NCBI RefSeq assembly: GCF_030062585.1
Contig: NZ_CP071935.1
Span: 556,938-620,937, forward strand
Origin: Helicobacter pylori
Lineage (GTDB): Bacteria; Campylobacterota; Campylobacteria; Campylobacterales; Helicobacteraceae
Length of the DNA: 64,000 nt
Direction: 5' to 3'
Shown: positions 55,617 to 63,921 of the stretch, piece after piece
Numbering within the stretch: position 1 is the stretch's first letter
How the letters are laid out: each line of letters begins with the position of its first letter
Notes under the pieces: generated by a model
Told to the model about the DNA's origin: nothing
The model's input: only the letters and a program-made list of their open reading frames with translations
The model's database searches: none
Program-made: the position numbers and the translations under genes

Positions 55617-55751
55617 CTAGGGATAGACGCTGAAGTCAAGGCCACGATAAAAGACAAAGTAATGGAATCCAAAATCATTGGCATTAGAAATAATCGTGCA
55701 ACTTTACAGAGTGAAAAAGGAAATGAAGCTTTAAAAATAACAAATGATTAA
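55617..55751 (+). pseudogene. Orphan 3' gene fragment after csd6
   Basis: A 44-codon frame without a start reads LGIDAEVKATIKDKVMESKI, then IIGIRNNRATLQSEKG, and ends at a TAA at 55749-55751. It begins almost at the csd6 stop, so it looks like the tail of a different gene joined to the csd6 end. The composition is normal coding. I do not recognise the parent gene. Confidence 0.45.
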
Positions 55752-55866
55752 GAAATATTAATTAAGAATTATGAATAGAGGATTTTAGGAGTTGTGAGGG
55801 TGAAGCATGGCATTAGTTTTGTAGATGTGAGTATTCCATATTCATGGATATAAGTTAAGTCTTTGT

Positions 55867-56475
55867 TTGGAAAGAATTGAAGATATAGGGGAATTCACTC
55901 TATTTTGCTTGCATGCTTTTGGGGATGGATTAAATCTTAATGAATTATCGCAAGTTACAGAGATTGACCCTATAACCATTCAAAAACACCTGGATTTTTT
56001 AGTAAAGCGGGGTTTTGTCAATGAAAAACACAAGATTAGTGCTTATGGGCGCAACATTTTAAAATTACACGATGAAATCAACAAATTTAATCGCGCAAAT
56101 CGGGCGGTGTTTTTGGAAAATGCAGCGAGAGAAAAAATAAAAAGATGGCGTGAACGCCAAGAGCTAACAGATTGTTCTCGTGGGTGGCTCATCGCAGGAG
56201 AAGATTTAAGCCTACAAGAATTTGAGGAGCTTTATAATGCACGCAAGGATATTGATCAGGTATTGCGCTTATTGGATAATACGAAAGATTTCAAAGATGT
56301 TTCAGATGAGATTAGGATGCGTTTAGAACCAAAGGAAGTAGAGCGGTTTTTAGTTTTTAAAATCAATCCAAAGGCGCTAACGCATGCAAAGATCGAAGGG
56401 AAAACATATATCCGTGCAATCCATGGGGAGCAAGAGTGTTTTATAGAGATAGAAACACTCTGCAAGCAACTATGA
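55867..56475 (+). CDS. Winged-helix protein heading the accessory operon
   Basis: The 202-residue frame starts at a TTG without a clear ribosome site; in-frame codons upstream reach a stop at 55828, so the start could also be lost by rearrangement. Residues about 18-70 read as a winged-helix DNA-binding domain (NLNELSQVTEIDPITIQKHL then DFLVKRGFV). The rest is charged helix and a small beta domain with FIEIETLCKQL at the end. The next gene overlaps as ATGA. It could be the regulator of the operon. I do not recognise the family. Confidence 0.6.
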   Translation: MERIEDIGEFTLFCLHAFGDGLNLNELSQVTEIDPITIQKHLDFLVKRGFVNEKHKISAYGRNILKLHDEINKFNRANRAVFLENAAREKIKRWRERQELTDCSRGWLIAGEDLSLQEFEELYNARKDIDQVLRLLDNTKDFKDVSDEIRMRLEPKEVERFLVFKINPKALTHAKIEGKTYIRAIHGEQECFIEIETLCKQL

Positions 56476-56717
56476 TAAGCATCGATCTCTTTAAAACCGA
56501 TGGGCGTTTTGCGCGTGGTATGCGCAACACAAAAATCATCTATAGTGCCATACGCTATGGAGCAAAAGGAATTGCTAAAGTGAGTCCGGTCTTAGTCTGT
56601 GTGGATGTGGTGATTAGTTTGGCTGATATGATCCATTCCTATGGCCAATATCGTGCCGCTAAAGAGCAAACCAAACAACTAGAAATAATACGCAATACTT
56701 TAAAGAAAACAATATGA
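56472..56717 (+). CDS. Small operon protein with a hydrophobic helix
   Basis: This 81-residue protein starts at the ATG at 56472 inside the upstream stop (ATGA). A basic start (FARGMRNTKIIYSAIRYGAK) leads to one weak hydrophobic helix at about 39-53 (PVLVCVDVVISLADM) and a helical tail (AAKEQTKQLEIIRNTLKK). A peripheral membrane or coiled-coil partner is plausible. No family is recognised. Confidence 0.55.
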   Translation: MISIDLFKTDGRFARGMRNTKIIYSAIRYGAKGIAKVSPVLVCVDVVISLADMIHSYGQYRAAKEQTKQLEIIRNTLKKTI

Positions 56718-56724
56718 AAATCTT

Positions 56725-57006
56725 TTGATAGAATTAAGATTAGACAAACAGAAGCTCAGATTACAGCTTGCCCAAGACTTAGAAAAGATAGATGCTAGAA
56801 TACGCAAGAATGCGGATAAAATGCATCTGCTTAAATTAGCTTATGAAAACAGCTTTATGGTTTTAAAATGCATCAAGGAGCATTTAGATGAATACGAGAA
56901 AAAATTCCCTTATGACAATGCCCAAAGAATTGTAGTCTTGTGCCAACAATACCATGAAGCGCTCACAACACATTGCCAAGCGTCTTTAAACTTTATAGGA
57001 GGTTAA
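56725..57006 (+). CDS. Small helical operon protein
   Basis: The 93-residue frame begins at a TTG. The natural start may be the ATG at 56714, which overlaps the previous stop but is out of frame by one base: an extra T in the run at 56723-56726 would give MKIFLIELRLDKQ in frame. The protein is fully helical and charged (LAQDLEKIDARIRKNADKMH) with three Cys near the end. Function is unknown. The next gene starts two bases after the stop. Confidence 0.5.
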   Translation: MIELRLDKQKLRLQLAQDLEKIDARIRKNADKMHLLKLAYENSFMVLKCIKEHLDEYEKKFPYDNAQRIVVLCQQYHEALTTHCQASLNFIGG

Positions 57007-57007
57007 T

Positions 57008-57429
57008 ATGAGAAGCGTTAATTTACCCACACCAAAAGGAAACTCTAAAGGGGATTTTCTTGACAACCTCTCTTTATCAGATATGTTAAAGTTGGTAACT
57101 GCTTCTAAAGACTTGATTTCATCAGCGATCAATGCCCAGAAAGAAATTAGCAAAGAGCAAGAAAAGACTAAACAAGTAGAAATACAAGCAAATCAAGAGA
57201 TGATAGCTTCAAACAACAGATTGAGAGAAAGATCGCTGAATTCCAAAGAGATATAACAGAACTCAATAATATGCATGAACAAGAAATGCTCAGACTCTCC
57301 AATGAGCATGAAAAAGACATGAAGCTTTTAGAAATAATGCAAGGCATCATCAATAAGATTGATTCGCTGAATCAATTTTTAAGCTGCGAACATGGGGAAC
57401 ACCAAATGGTGGATGAATTGCATGCGTAA
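57008..57429 (+). pseudogene. Coiled-coil operon gene with a one-base frameshift
   Basis: From an ATG after TAGGAGGTTAAT the frame encodes 82 residues (MRSVNLPTPKGNSKGDFLDN and on) and stops at 57254-57256. One extra A near 57211-57216 would let it continue as SKQQIERKIAEFQRDITELN with heptad character to the TAA at 57427-57429, a protein of about 140 residues. The composition of both halves is the same, so I read it as a single coiled-coil gene broken by a single base. Confidence 0.65.
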
Positions 57430-57479
57430 CTGATTCATTACCAACAAGCTTTGCTTGCATTAACATCTAAGGTGAATTA

Positions 57480-59291
57480 ATGCTACCCTTTATTGTGGGT
57501 GGGGCTATCCTAGCAGTTGGTTTTGGGGCGTTAGCGTTTTTTTTTGATGTTGAAACCGAAAAAGAAAAAGAACGCCAAAACACGCTAAAAAAAGATATTA
57601 AGGACTACACGCACAAAGCGCAACAGGCTAAAAAATGCCATAAACACCAGCAAACCCTAAAGATCGCAGACCATTGTCTCAATATTATCCAACGCTATTT
57701 GCAAGAAATTGAAAGATTGCAACAAGAAAAGAAAGAGACACCCACGCAATTAAAGGCTGTGTTAGAGCAAATCCAACAAGAAATGAAATCTCTACCCATA
57801 CAGCAAAAACATGCACTGCAAATATATTACAACCGCTTTGAAGACGCGCAACGCCGCGCTTTAGCTTATTTGGGTTATTTGTCTCGCTTAAAAATTCAAT
57901 TACAAGAGAAAGAAAAGCGCCTTAAAAGTGATTTGGGTGAGATTAAAAAATTAGAGCAAAAGGTCAAAAAGAATAACGAGAATATCGCCAGTAACCAAGA
58001 GTGGTTGGAGAGGCATAGAGAATGGCGTGATGAATCTCAATCCAACAATCCAGACAATGCAGATAAGATGCAAGAACGAATGGATCGCAATAAGGACAAT
58101 ATCAGAAAAGCCAAAGATTTTATCGCTAAAACCCAAAATTGGATAAAGAAAAAAGAATGCGACATAGATGAAATTTTAAAGCATATCCAAGCTATGGAGC
58201 CAAACTATCTCTTGCCTCAAGACTTTCTTTATGTTGGAAAACTTGCTTGTGTCAATAAAAGTGAAATCTATGCGCATGATGGAGATGAAGAAAGTGGCTG
58301 GAATATTTATGGGCAACGCCTAAGTTTGGAATCTGGAGAACATGAAAAAAAGTTATGGGATTCTTATAACTCTCAAGAGGAATTTTATATTTTAATCACA
58401 CGGCAAAATAAAGAAGACAACAGATTTTTCAAAGCTAGCTTGTGTAAAGGTTTGCTCTATAAACACATTTTAGAAGAGAGCGTTTTTGAAGTGTCGCCTA
58501 ATACAATTGATTGGAAAATGACCAAGTGTTTGTTTCATGGGATACAACTTTCACTACCCATTGAATACAAGGAATTTAAACATAAAAAGTACACACCAAG
58601 AGATACTCTCAAGGTGTGGGTAACAAATTATGACAGCTTGCTAAAAAGTGTATTCATTGCTGAAAAAGAGCCAGAACCCAAACACATGGATGTGATTATG
58701 CTTTTTAATGACCGACTGGGATCTCAAATTTTAAAATATGCTTATATTTTTAATGACTTCAATTTTAATTATTCCGTGTTAGATTATCAAAAGAATGGAG
58801 CAATCAAAAATACCTCGCAATTTTACGATCCTAAGAATATTATCCGTTGGATTAATGTTGAAAGAGAGCATCAACTAGAAAAAACAAGTAGCTATAACAA
58901 AGATCAAGTTCAAAAAATCATAGAGCTTTTAGAGCAAATCAATCGCGCTCTTAACCAAAGAAAAATCAGAAAAACCATAGGAATTATCACACCTTATAAT
59001 GCCCAAAAAAGACGCTTGCGATCAGAAGTGGAAAAATGCGGCTTCAAGAATTTTGATGAACTCAAGATAGACACTGTGGATGCCTTTCAAGGCGAGGAGG
59101 CAGATATTATCATTTATTCCACCGTGAAAACTTATGGTAATCTTTCTTTCTTGCTAGATTCTAAACGCTTGAATGTAGCTATTTCTAGGGCAAAAGAAAA
59201 TCTCATTTTTGTGGGTAAAAAGTCTTTCTTTGAGAATTTACGAAGCGATGAGAAGAATATCTTTAGCGCTATTTTGCAAGTCTGTAGATAG
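57480..59291 (+). CDS. Membrane/coiled-coil protein joined to C-terminal SF1 helicase part
   Basis: The 603-residue frame has a membrane helix at about 4-22 (FIVGGAILAVGFGALAFFF), a long coiled coil at about 25-240, a middle region of unknown fold, and from about 430 the C-terminal RecA-like domain of a UPF1-type SF1 helicase: IGIITPYNAQ, VDAFQGEEADIIIYS (motif V) and RLNVAISRAKENLIFVG (motif VI). Walker A and Walker B are absent, so it cannot be an active helicase alone. The end resembles the helicase found beside cagA (HP0548 locus). I infer a fusion through deletion, though a natural design is possible. Confidence 0.65.
   Translation: MLPFIVGGAILAVGFGALAFFFDVETEKEKERQNTLKKDIKDYTHKAQQAKKCHKHQQTLKIADHCLNIIQRYLQEIERLQQEKKETPTQLKAVLEQIQQEMKSLPIQQKHALQIYYNRFEDAQRRALAYLGYLSRLKIQLQEKEKRLKSDLGEIKKLEQKVKKNNENIASNQEWLERHREWRDESQSNNPDNADKMQERMDRNKDNIRKAKDFIAKTQNWIKKKECDIDEILKHIQAMEPNYLLPQDFLYVGKLACVNKSEIYAHDGDEESGWNIYGQRLSLESGEHEKKLWDSYNSQEEFYILITRQNKEDNRFFKASLCKGLLYKHILEESVFEVSPNTIDWKMTKCLFHGIQLSLPIEYKEFKHKKYTPRDTLKVWVTNYDSLLKSVFIAEKEPEPKHMDVIMLFNDRLGSQILKYAYIFNDFNFNYSVLDYQKNGAIKNTSQFYDPKNIIRWINVEREHQLEKTSSYNKDQVQKIIELLEQINRALNQRKIRKTIGIITPYNAQKRRLRSEVEKCGFKNFDELKIDTVDAFQGEEADIIIYSTVKTYGNLSFLLDSKRLNVAISRAKENLIFVGKKSFFENLRSDEKNIFSAILQVCR
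58861..58939 (+). repeat. Left copy of the direct repeat flanking cagA
   Basis: This 79-base segment of the helicase frame is identical to 63922-64000, and the match runs to the right edge of the window. The copies have the same orientation as cagA and are 5061 bases apart. Confidence 0.95.
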
Positions 59292-59566
59292 GTAATCTTT
59301 TCCAAAGATAATCATTAGGCATTCTTCGCTTCAAAACTCTCCTAAATTGCAAACTTATTTTTTTGAATGCTTTACTTTATGGTGAGCCATAACTTTATAA
59401 TCTACCAATCCATCGCATGATTTTTAAAATACTCAAAGATCCTAGATGAGAGCTTGAGTTGGATTGACTTTATTTTAATTTTTCTTTATTTTGAAATATC
59501 TTGAAATGCTTGACTCAATCAACATTTAACAAAAAAGCCAAAACATTTTTTAAGAAAGAAAAAACC
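59292..59566. other. Gap after the helicase fusion
   Basis: AT-rich sequence without a supported gene. No clear terminator hairpin was found. Confidence 0.5.
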
Positions 59567-59766
59567 CTAAAACCCAATATCAGTTTGATTGCTAAAATAA
59601 GAGCCACCAAAGTCCTTAGGCGTGTAATGCGATTCTTTTTCTATAGAAGTATCTTTAATGCAAGCGACACGCAAAGCGTCAAAATAAGTCCCAACGCTAG
59701 CGCAACCGCCGAGTAAAGAAGCTCCAATAAACATGCTATTTCTAATCTATTTCTAATGGTTTTCAT
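59567..59766 (-). pseudogene. Lipoprotein gene frameshifted by an 11-bp duplication
   Basis: The ATG at 59766 with AAAGGA upstream reads MKTIRNRLEIACLLELL and then stops after 41 codons. A second frame enters as MFIGASLLGGCASVGTYFDA and ends at 59567. The two are joined if one copy of the tandem ATTAGAAATAG is removed, giving MKTIRNSMFIGASLLGGCAS, a lipoprotein signal with lipobox LGGC and a mature part of about 44 residues. The orientation and place fit the HP0511 locus carried here by an inversion; that identity is inference. Confidence 0.65.
59736..59757. repeat. 11-bp tandem duplication CTATTTCTAAT
   Basis: CTATTTCTAAT occurs twice in direct contact (59736-59746 and 59747-59757). Loss of one copy restores the lipoprotein frame on the minus strand. 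Confidence 0.92.
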
Positions 59767-59942
59767 TTTATATCCTTTTGTTTTAAAATTTTTTGATTGA
59801 ATAACCTAAACACTTTAAATTATATGACTGCAATTTTAGGACTTATTGTTAAACAAAAAGTAAATGAAACTCAAAACAACTAAAATAACGCCCTAAATCC
59901 AAACCATAAACGCTACCCTTTGTAAGCCTTGCTAATTTTTGC

Positions 59943-59948
59943 TATAAT
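59943..59948 (+). promoter_or_regulatory. Extended -10 about 220 bases upstream of cagA
   Basis: TTTTTGCTATAATAAAGCCC has TATAAT with a TGC extension. A transcript from it would begin near 59955, right at the foot of the stem-loop. Confidence 0.55.
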
Positions 59949-59954
59949 AAAGCC

Positions 59955-59986
59955 CTAACTAAAATTTCTCCTTTTATTTTAGTTAG
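59955..59986. repeat. Stem-loop CTAACTAAAAT/ATTTTAGTTAG upstream of cagA
   Basis: An exact 11-bp stem (59955-59965 with 59976-59986) surrounds a ten-base loop TTCTCCTTTT. No T-run follows, so it is more likely a 5' structure or an operator than a terminator. Confidence 0.75.
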
Positions 59987-60038
59987 ACTTCTTGAATTAG
60001 AATTATAGTAGACTTGTTATACCTTGTTCTAAATATTC

Positions 60039-60047
60039 TGGTATAAT
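60039..60047 (+). promoter_or_regulatory. cagA promoter
   Basis: TGGTATAAT (TATAAT at 60042-60047) is an extended -10 located about 120 bases before the cagA ATG, in agreement with the mapped cagA start near 60054-60060. Confidence 0.8.
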
Positions 60048-60117
60048 GATAGTGTTCAAAGACATGCATGAATTGATTACTCAAAGTGTGTAGCGATTTT
60101 TAGCAGTCTTTGATACC

Positions 60118-60126
60118 AATAAGATA
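60118..60126 (+). promoter_or_regulatory. AATAAGATA element in the cagA leader
   Basis: AATAAGATA lies 40 bases before the ATG, near +59 of the transcript. This motif in the cagA 5' leader is reported to go with higher CagA levels than variant forms. Confidence 0.75.
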
Positions 60127-60165
60127 CCGATAGGTATGAAACTTTAGGTATAGTAAGGAGAAACA

Positions 60166-63100
60166 ATGACTAACGAAACTATTGACCAACAACCACAAAC
60201 CGAAGCGGCTTTTAACCCGCAGCAATTTATCAATAATCTTCAAGTAGCTTTTCTTAAGCTTGATAACGCTGTCGCTTCATTTGATCCTGATCAAAAACCA
60301 ATCGTTGATAAGAACGATAGGGATAACAGGCAAGCTTTTGATGGAATCTCGCAATTAAGGGAAGAATACTCCAATAAAGCGATCAAAAATCCTACCAAAA
60401 AGAATCAGTATTTTTCAGACTTTATCAATAAGAGCAACGATTTAATCAACAAAGACGCTCTCATTGATGTAGAATCTTCCACAAAGAGCTTTCAGAAATT
60501 TGGGGATCAGCGTTACCGAATTTTCACAAGTTGGGTGTCCCATCAAAACGATCCGTCTAAAATCAACACCCGATCGATCCGAAATTTTATGGAAAATATC
60601 ATACAACCCCCTATCCATGATGACAAAGAAAAAGCAGAGTTTTTGAAATCTGCCAAACAATCTTTTGCAGGAATTATCATAGGGAATCAAATCCGAACGG
60701 ATCAAAAGTTCATGGGCGTGTTTGATGAATCTTTGAAAGAAAGGCAAGAAGCAGAAAAAAATGGAGAGCCTACTGGTGGGGATTGGTTGGATATTTTTTT
60801 ATCATTTATATTTGACAAAAAACAATCTTCTGATGTCAAAGAAGCAATCAATCAAGAACCAGTTCCTCATGTCCAACCAGATATAGCCACTAGCACCACC
60901 CACATACAAGGCTTACCGCCTGAATCTAGGGATTTGCTTGATGAAAGGGGTAATTTTTCTAAATTCACTCTTGGCGATATGGAAATGTTAGATGTTGAGG
61001 GAGTCGCTGACCTTGATCCTAATTACAAGTTCAATCAATTATTGATTCACAATAACGCTCTGTCTTCTGTGTTAATGGGGAGTCATAATGGCATAGAACC
61101 TGAAAAAGTTTCATTATTGTATGCGGGCAATGGTGGTTTTGGAGACAAACACGATTGGAACGCCACCGTTGGTTATAAAGACCAACAAGGTAACAATGTG
61201 GCTACAATAATTAATGTGCATATGAAAAACGGCAGTGGCTTAGTCATAGCAGGTGGTGAGAAAGGGATTAACAACCCTAGTTTTTATCTCTACAAAGAAG
61301 ACCAACTCACAGGCTCACAACGAGCATTGAGTCAAGAAGAGATCCAAAACAAAATAGATTTCATGGAATTTCTTGCACAAAACAATGCTAAATTAGACAA
61401 CTTGAGCGAGAAAGAGAAAGAAAAATTCCGAAATGAGATTGAAAATTTCAAAAAAAACTCTAAGGCTTATTTAGACGCCCTAGGGAATGATCGTATTGCT
61501 TTTGTTTCTAAAAAAGACACAAAACATTCAGCTTTAATTACTGAGTTTAATAAGGGGGATTTGAGCTACACTCTTAAAGATTATGGGAAAAAAGCAGATA
61601 GAGCTTTAGATAGGGAGAAAAATGTCACTCTCCAAGGTAGCCTAAAACATGATGGCGTGATGTTTGTTGATTATTCTAATTTCAAATACACCAACGCCTC
61701 CAAGAATCCCAATAAGGGTGTAGGCACTACGAATGGCGTTTCCCATTTAGACGCAGGCTTTAGCAAGGTAGCTGTCTTTAATTTGCCTGATTTAAATAAT
61801 CTCGCTATCACTAGTTTCGTAAGGCGGAATTTAGAGGATAAACTAATCGCTAAAGGATTGTCTCTACAAGATACTAATAAGCTCATCAAAGATTTTTTGA
61901 GCAGCAACAAAGAATTGGTTGGAAAAGCTTTAAACTTCAATAAAGCTGTAGCTGACGCTAAAAACACAGGCAACTATGATGAAGTGAAAAAAGCTCAGAA
62001 AGATCTTGAAAAATCTCTAAGGAAACGAGAGCATTTAGAGAAAGAAGTAGAGAAAAAATTGGAGAGCAAAAGCGGCAACAAAAATAAAATGGAAGCAAAA
62101 GCTCAAGCTAACAGCCAAAAAGATGAGATTTTTGCGTTGATCAATAAAGAGGCTAATAGGGATGCAAGAGCAATCGCTTACAGTCAGAATCTTAAAGGCA
62201 TCAAAAGGGAATTGTCTGATAAACTTGAAAATATCAACAAGGATTTGAGAAACTTTAGTAAATCTTTTGATGAATTCAAAAATGGCAAAAATAAGGATTT
62301 CAGCAAGGCAGAAGAAACACTAAAAGCCCTTAAAGGCTCGGTGAAAGATTTAGGTATCAATCCAGAATGGATTTCAAAAGTTGAAAACCTTAATGCAGCT
62401 TTGAATGACTTCAAAAATGGCAAAAATAAGGATCTCAGCAAGGTAACGCAAGCAAAAAGCGACCTTGAAAATTCCGTTAAAGATGTGATCATCAATCAAA
62501 AGATAACGGATAAAGTTGATGATCTCAATCAAGCGGTATCAATGGCTAAAGCAACGGGTGATTTCAGTAGGGTAGAGCAAGCGTTAGCCGATCTCAAAAA
62601 TTTCTCAAAGGAGCAATTGGCTCAACAAGCTCAAAAAAATGAAAGTTTCAATGTTGGAAAAAAATCTGAAATATATCAATCCGTTAAGAATGGTGTGAAT
62701 GGAACCCTAGTCGGTAATGGGTTGTCTGGAATAGAGACCACAGCTCTCGCCAAAAACTTTTCGGACATCAAGAAAGAATTGAATGAGAAATTTAAAAATT
62801 TCAACAACAATAACAATAATGGGCTCAAAAACAGCACAGAACCCATTTATGCTAAAGTTAATAAAAAGAAAACAGGACAAGTAGCTAGCCCTGAAGAACC
62901 CATTTATGCTCAAGTTGCTAAAAAGGTAAATGCAAAAATTGACCAACTCAATCAAATAGCAAGTGGTTTGGGTGGTGTAGGGCAAGCGGGCTTCCCTTTG
63001 AAAAGGCATGATAAAGTTGATGATCTCAGTAAGGTAGGGCGATCGGTTAGCCCTGAACCCATTTATGCTACGATTGATGATCTCGGCGGACCTTTCCCTT

Positions 63101-63711
63101 TGAAAAGGCATGATAAAGTTGATGATCTCAGTAAGGTAGGGCGATCAAGGAATCAAGAATTGGCTCAGAAAATTGACAATCTCAGTCAAGCGGTATCAGA
63201 AGCTAAAGCAGGTTATTTTGGCAATCTAGAGCAAACGATAGACAAGCTCAAAGATTCTACAAAAAACAATTTTGTGAATCTATGGGCTGAAAGTGCAAAA
63301 AAAGTGCCTGCTAGTTTGTCAGCGAAATTGGACAATTACGCTACTAACAGCCACACACGCATTAATAGCAATATCCAAAGTGGAGCAATCAATGAAAAAG
63401 CAACCGGTATGCTAACGCAAAAAAACCCTGAGTGGCTCAAGCTCGTGAATGATAAGATCGTTGCGCATAATGTGGGAAGCGTTCCTTTGTCAGAGTATGA
63501 TAAAATTGGCTTCAACCAGAAGAATATGAAAGATTATTCTGATTCGTTCAAGTTTTCCACCAAGTTGAACAATGCTGTAAAAGACGTTAAGTCTGGCTTT
63601 ACGCAATTTTTAGCCAATGCATTTTCTACAGGATATTACTGCTTGGCGGGGGAAAATGCGGAGCATGGAATCAAAAATGTTAATACAAAAGGTGGTTTCC
63701 AAAAATCTTAA
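60166..63711 (+). CDS. cagA: CagA effector oncoprotein, Western ABC type
   Basis: CagA is injected into gastric cells by the cag system, where host kinases phosphorylate its EPIYA sites and it perturbs SHP2 and Par1/MARK. The 1181-residue protein starts after AAGGAGAAACA. EPIYA-A is at 892-896 ([11 protein letters not shown]), EPIYA-B at 911-915 ([16 protein letters not shown] rather than the frequent EPIYT) and a single EPIYA-C at 964-968 ([13 protein letters not shown]). Two Western CM motifs ([16 protein letters not shown]) begin at 943 and 977. There is no EPIYA-D. The C-terminal secretion signal region is present. Promoter and terminator are intact, but the gene is detached from the island. 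Confidence 0.97.
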   Translation: MTNETIDQQPQTEAAFNPQQFINNLQVAFLKLDNAVASFDPDQKPIVDKNDRDNRQAFDGISQLREEYSNKAIKNPTKKNQYFSDFINKSNDLINKDALIDVESSTKSFQKFGDQRYRIFTSWVSHQNDPSKINTRSIRNFMENIIQPPIHDDKEKAEFLKSAKQSFAGIIIGNQIRTDQKFMGVFDESLKERQEAEKNGEPTGGDWLDIFLSFIFDKKQSSDVKEAINQEPVPHVQPDIATSTTHIQGLPPESRDLLDERGNFSKFTLGDMEMLDVEGVADLDPNYKFNQLLIHNNALSSVLMGSHNGIEPEKVSLLYAGNGGFGDKHDWNATVGYKDQQGNNVATIINVHMKNGSGLVIAGGEKGINNPSFYLYKEDQLTGSQRALSQEEIQNKIDFMEFLAQNNAKLDNLSEKEKEKFRNEIENFKKNSKAYLDALGNDRIAFVSKKDTKHSALITEFNKGDLSYTLKDYGKKADRALDREKNVTLQGSLKHDGVMFVDYSNFKYTNASKNPNKGVGTTNGVSHLDAGFSKVAVFNLPDLNNLAITSFVRRNLEDKLIAKGLSLQDTNKLIKDFLSSNKELVGKALNFNKAVADAKNTGNYDEVKKAQKDLEKSLRKREHLEKEVEKKLESKSGNKNKMEAKAQANSQKDEIFALINKEANRDARAIAYSQNLKGIKRELSDKLENINKDLRNFSKSFDEFKNGKNKDFSKAEETLKALKGSVKDLGINPEWISKVENLNAALNDFKNGKNKDLSKVTQAKSDLENSVKDVIINQKITDKVDDLNQAVSMAKATGDFSRVEQALADLKNFSKEQLAQQAQKNESFNVGKKSEIYQSVKNGVNGTLVGNGLSGIETTALAKNFSDIKKELNEKFKNFNNNNNNGLKNSTEPIYAKVNKKKTGQVASPEEPIYAQVAKKVNAKIDQLNQIASGLGGVGQAGFPLKRHDKVDDLSKVGRSVSPEPIYATIDDLGGPFPLKRHDKVDDLSKVGRSRNQELAQKIDNLSQAVSEAKAGYFGNLEQTIDKLKDSTKNNFVNLWAESAKKVPASLSAKLDNYATNSHTRINSNIQSGAINEKATGMLTQKNPEWLKLVNDKIVAHNVGSVPLSEYDKIGFNQKNMKDYSDSFKFSTKLNNAVKDVKSGFTQFLANAFSTGYYCLAGENAEHGIKNVNTKGGFQKS
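62992..63146 (+). repeat. 53-bp direct repeat coding for the CagA CM motif
   Basis: TTCCCTTTGAAAAGGCATGA and the next 33 bases occur identically at 62992-63044 and 63094-63146. The period is 102 bases, or 34 codons, the size of one EPIYA-C module. Unequal recombination would add or drop EPIYA-C units in frame. Confidence 0.95.
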
Positions 63712-63742
63712 AGGATTAAGGAATACCAAAAACGCAAAAACC

Positions 63743-63770
63743 ACCCCTTGCTAAAAGCAAGGGGTTTTTT
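63743..63770 (+). terminator. cagA terminator
   Basis: ACCCCTTGC (63743-63751) pairs exactly with GCAAGGGGT (63757-63765) around TAAAA, followed by TTTTTT. It lies 31 bases after the cagA stop and is a textbook intrinsic terminator. Confidence 0.92.
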
Positions 63771-63773
63771 AAC

Positions 63774-63893
63774 TTAAAATATCCCGACAGACACTAAGGA
63801 AAGGTTTTGTTCTTTAGAGTCTGCATGGATATTTCCTACCCCAAAAAAACTTAACCCTTTGCTTAAAATTAAATTTGATTGTGCGTTCGTGCT
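63774..63893 (-). pseudogene. Outer-membrane-protein-like C-terminal remnant
   Basis: On the minus strand a 39-residue frame without a start reads STNAQSNLILSKGLSFFGVG, then NIHADSKEQNLSLVSVGIF and a TAA. Alternating hydrophobic residues and a final Phe are typical of the last beta strands of H. pylori outer-membrane barrels. It is cut off upstream by a stop and then by the helicase repeat. The parent gene is not identified. Confidence 0.4.
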
Positions 63894-63921
63894 TTATAGT
63901 GCAGAATTAATTAAGGGTTAT

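Larger units (their letters stand above)
59767..60165. other. Upstream region of cagA
   Basis: The 400 bases contain a first promoter at 59943-59948, a strong stem-loop at 59955-59986, the cagA promoter at 60042-60047 and the +59 element at 60118-60126. There is no protein gene. Confidence 0.7.

Noticed and set aside
59501..59716. Plus-strand open frame of 71 codons before cagA
   Set aside because: It is antisense to the frameshifted lipoprotein gene, whose signal peptide and lipobox are convincing.
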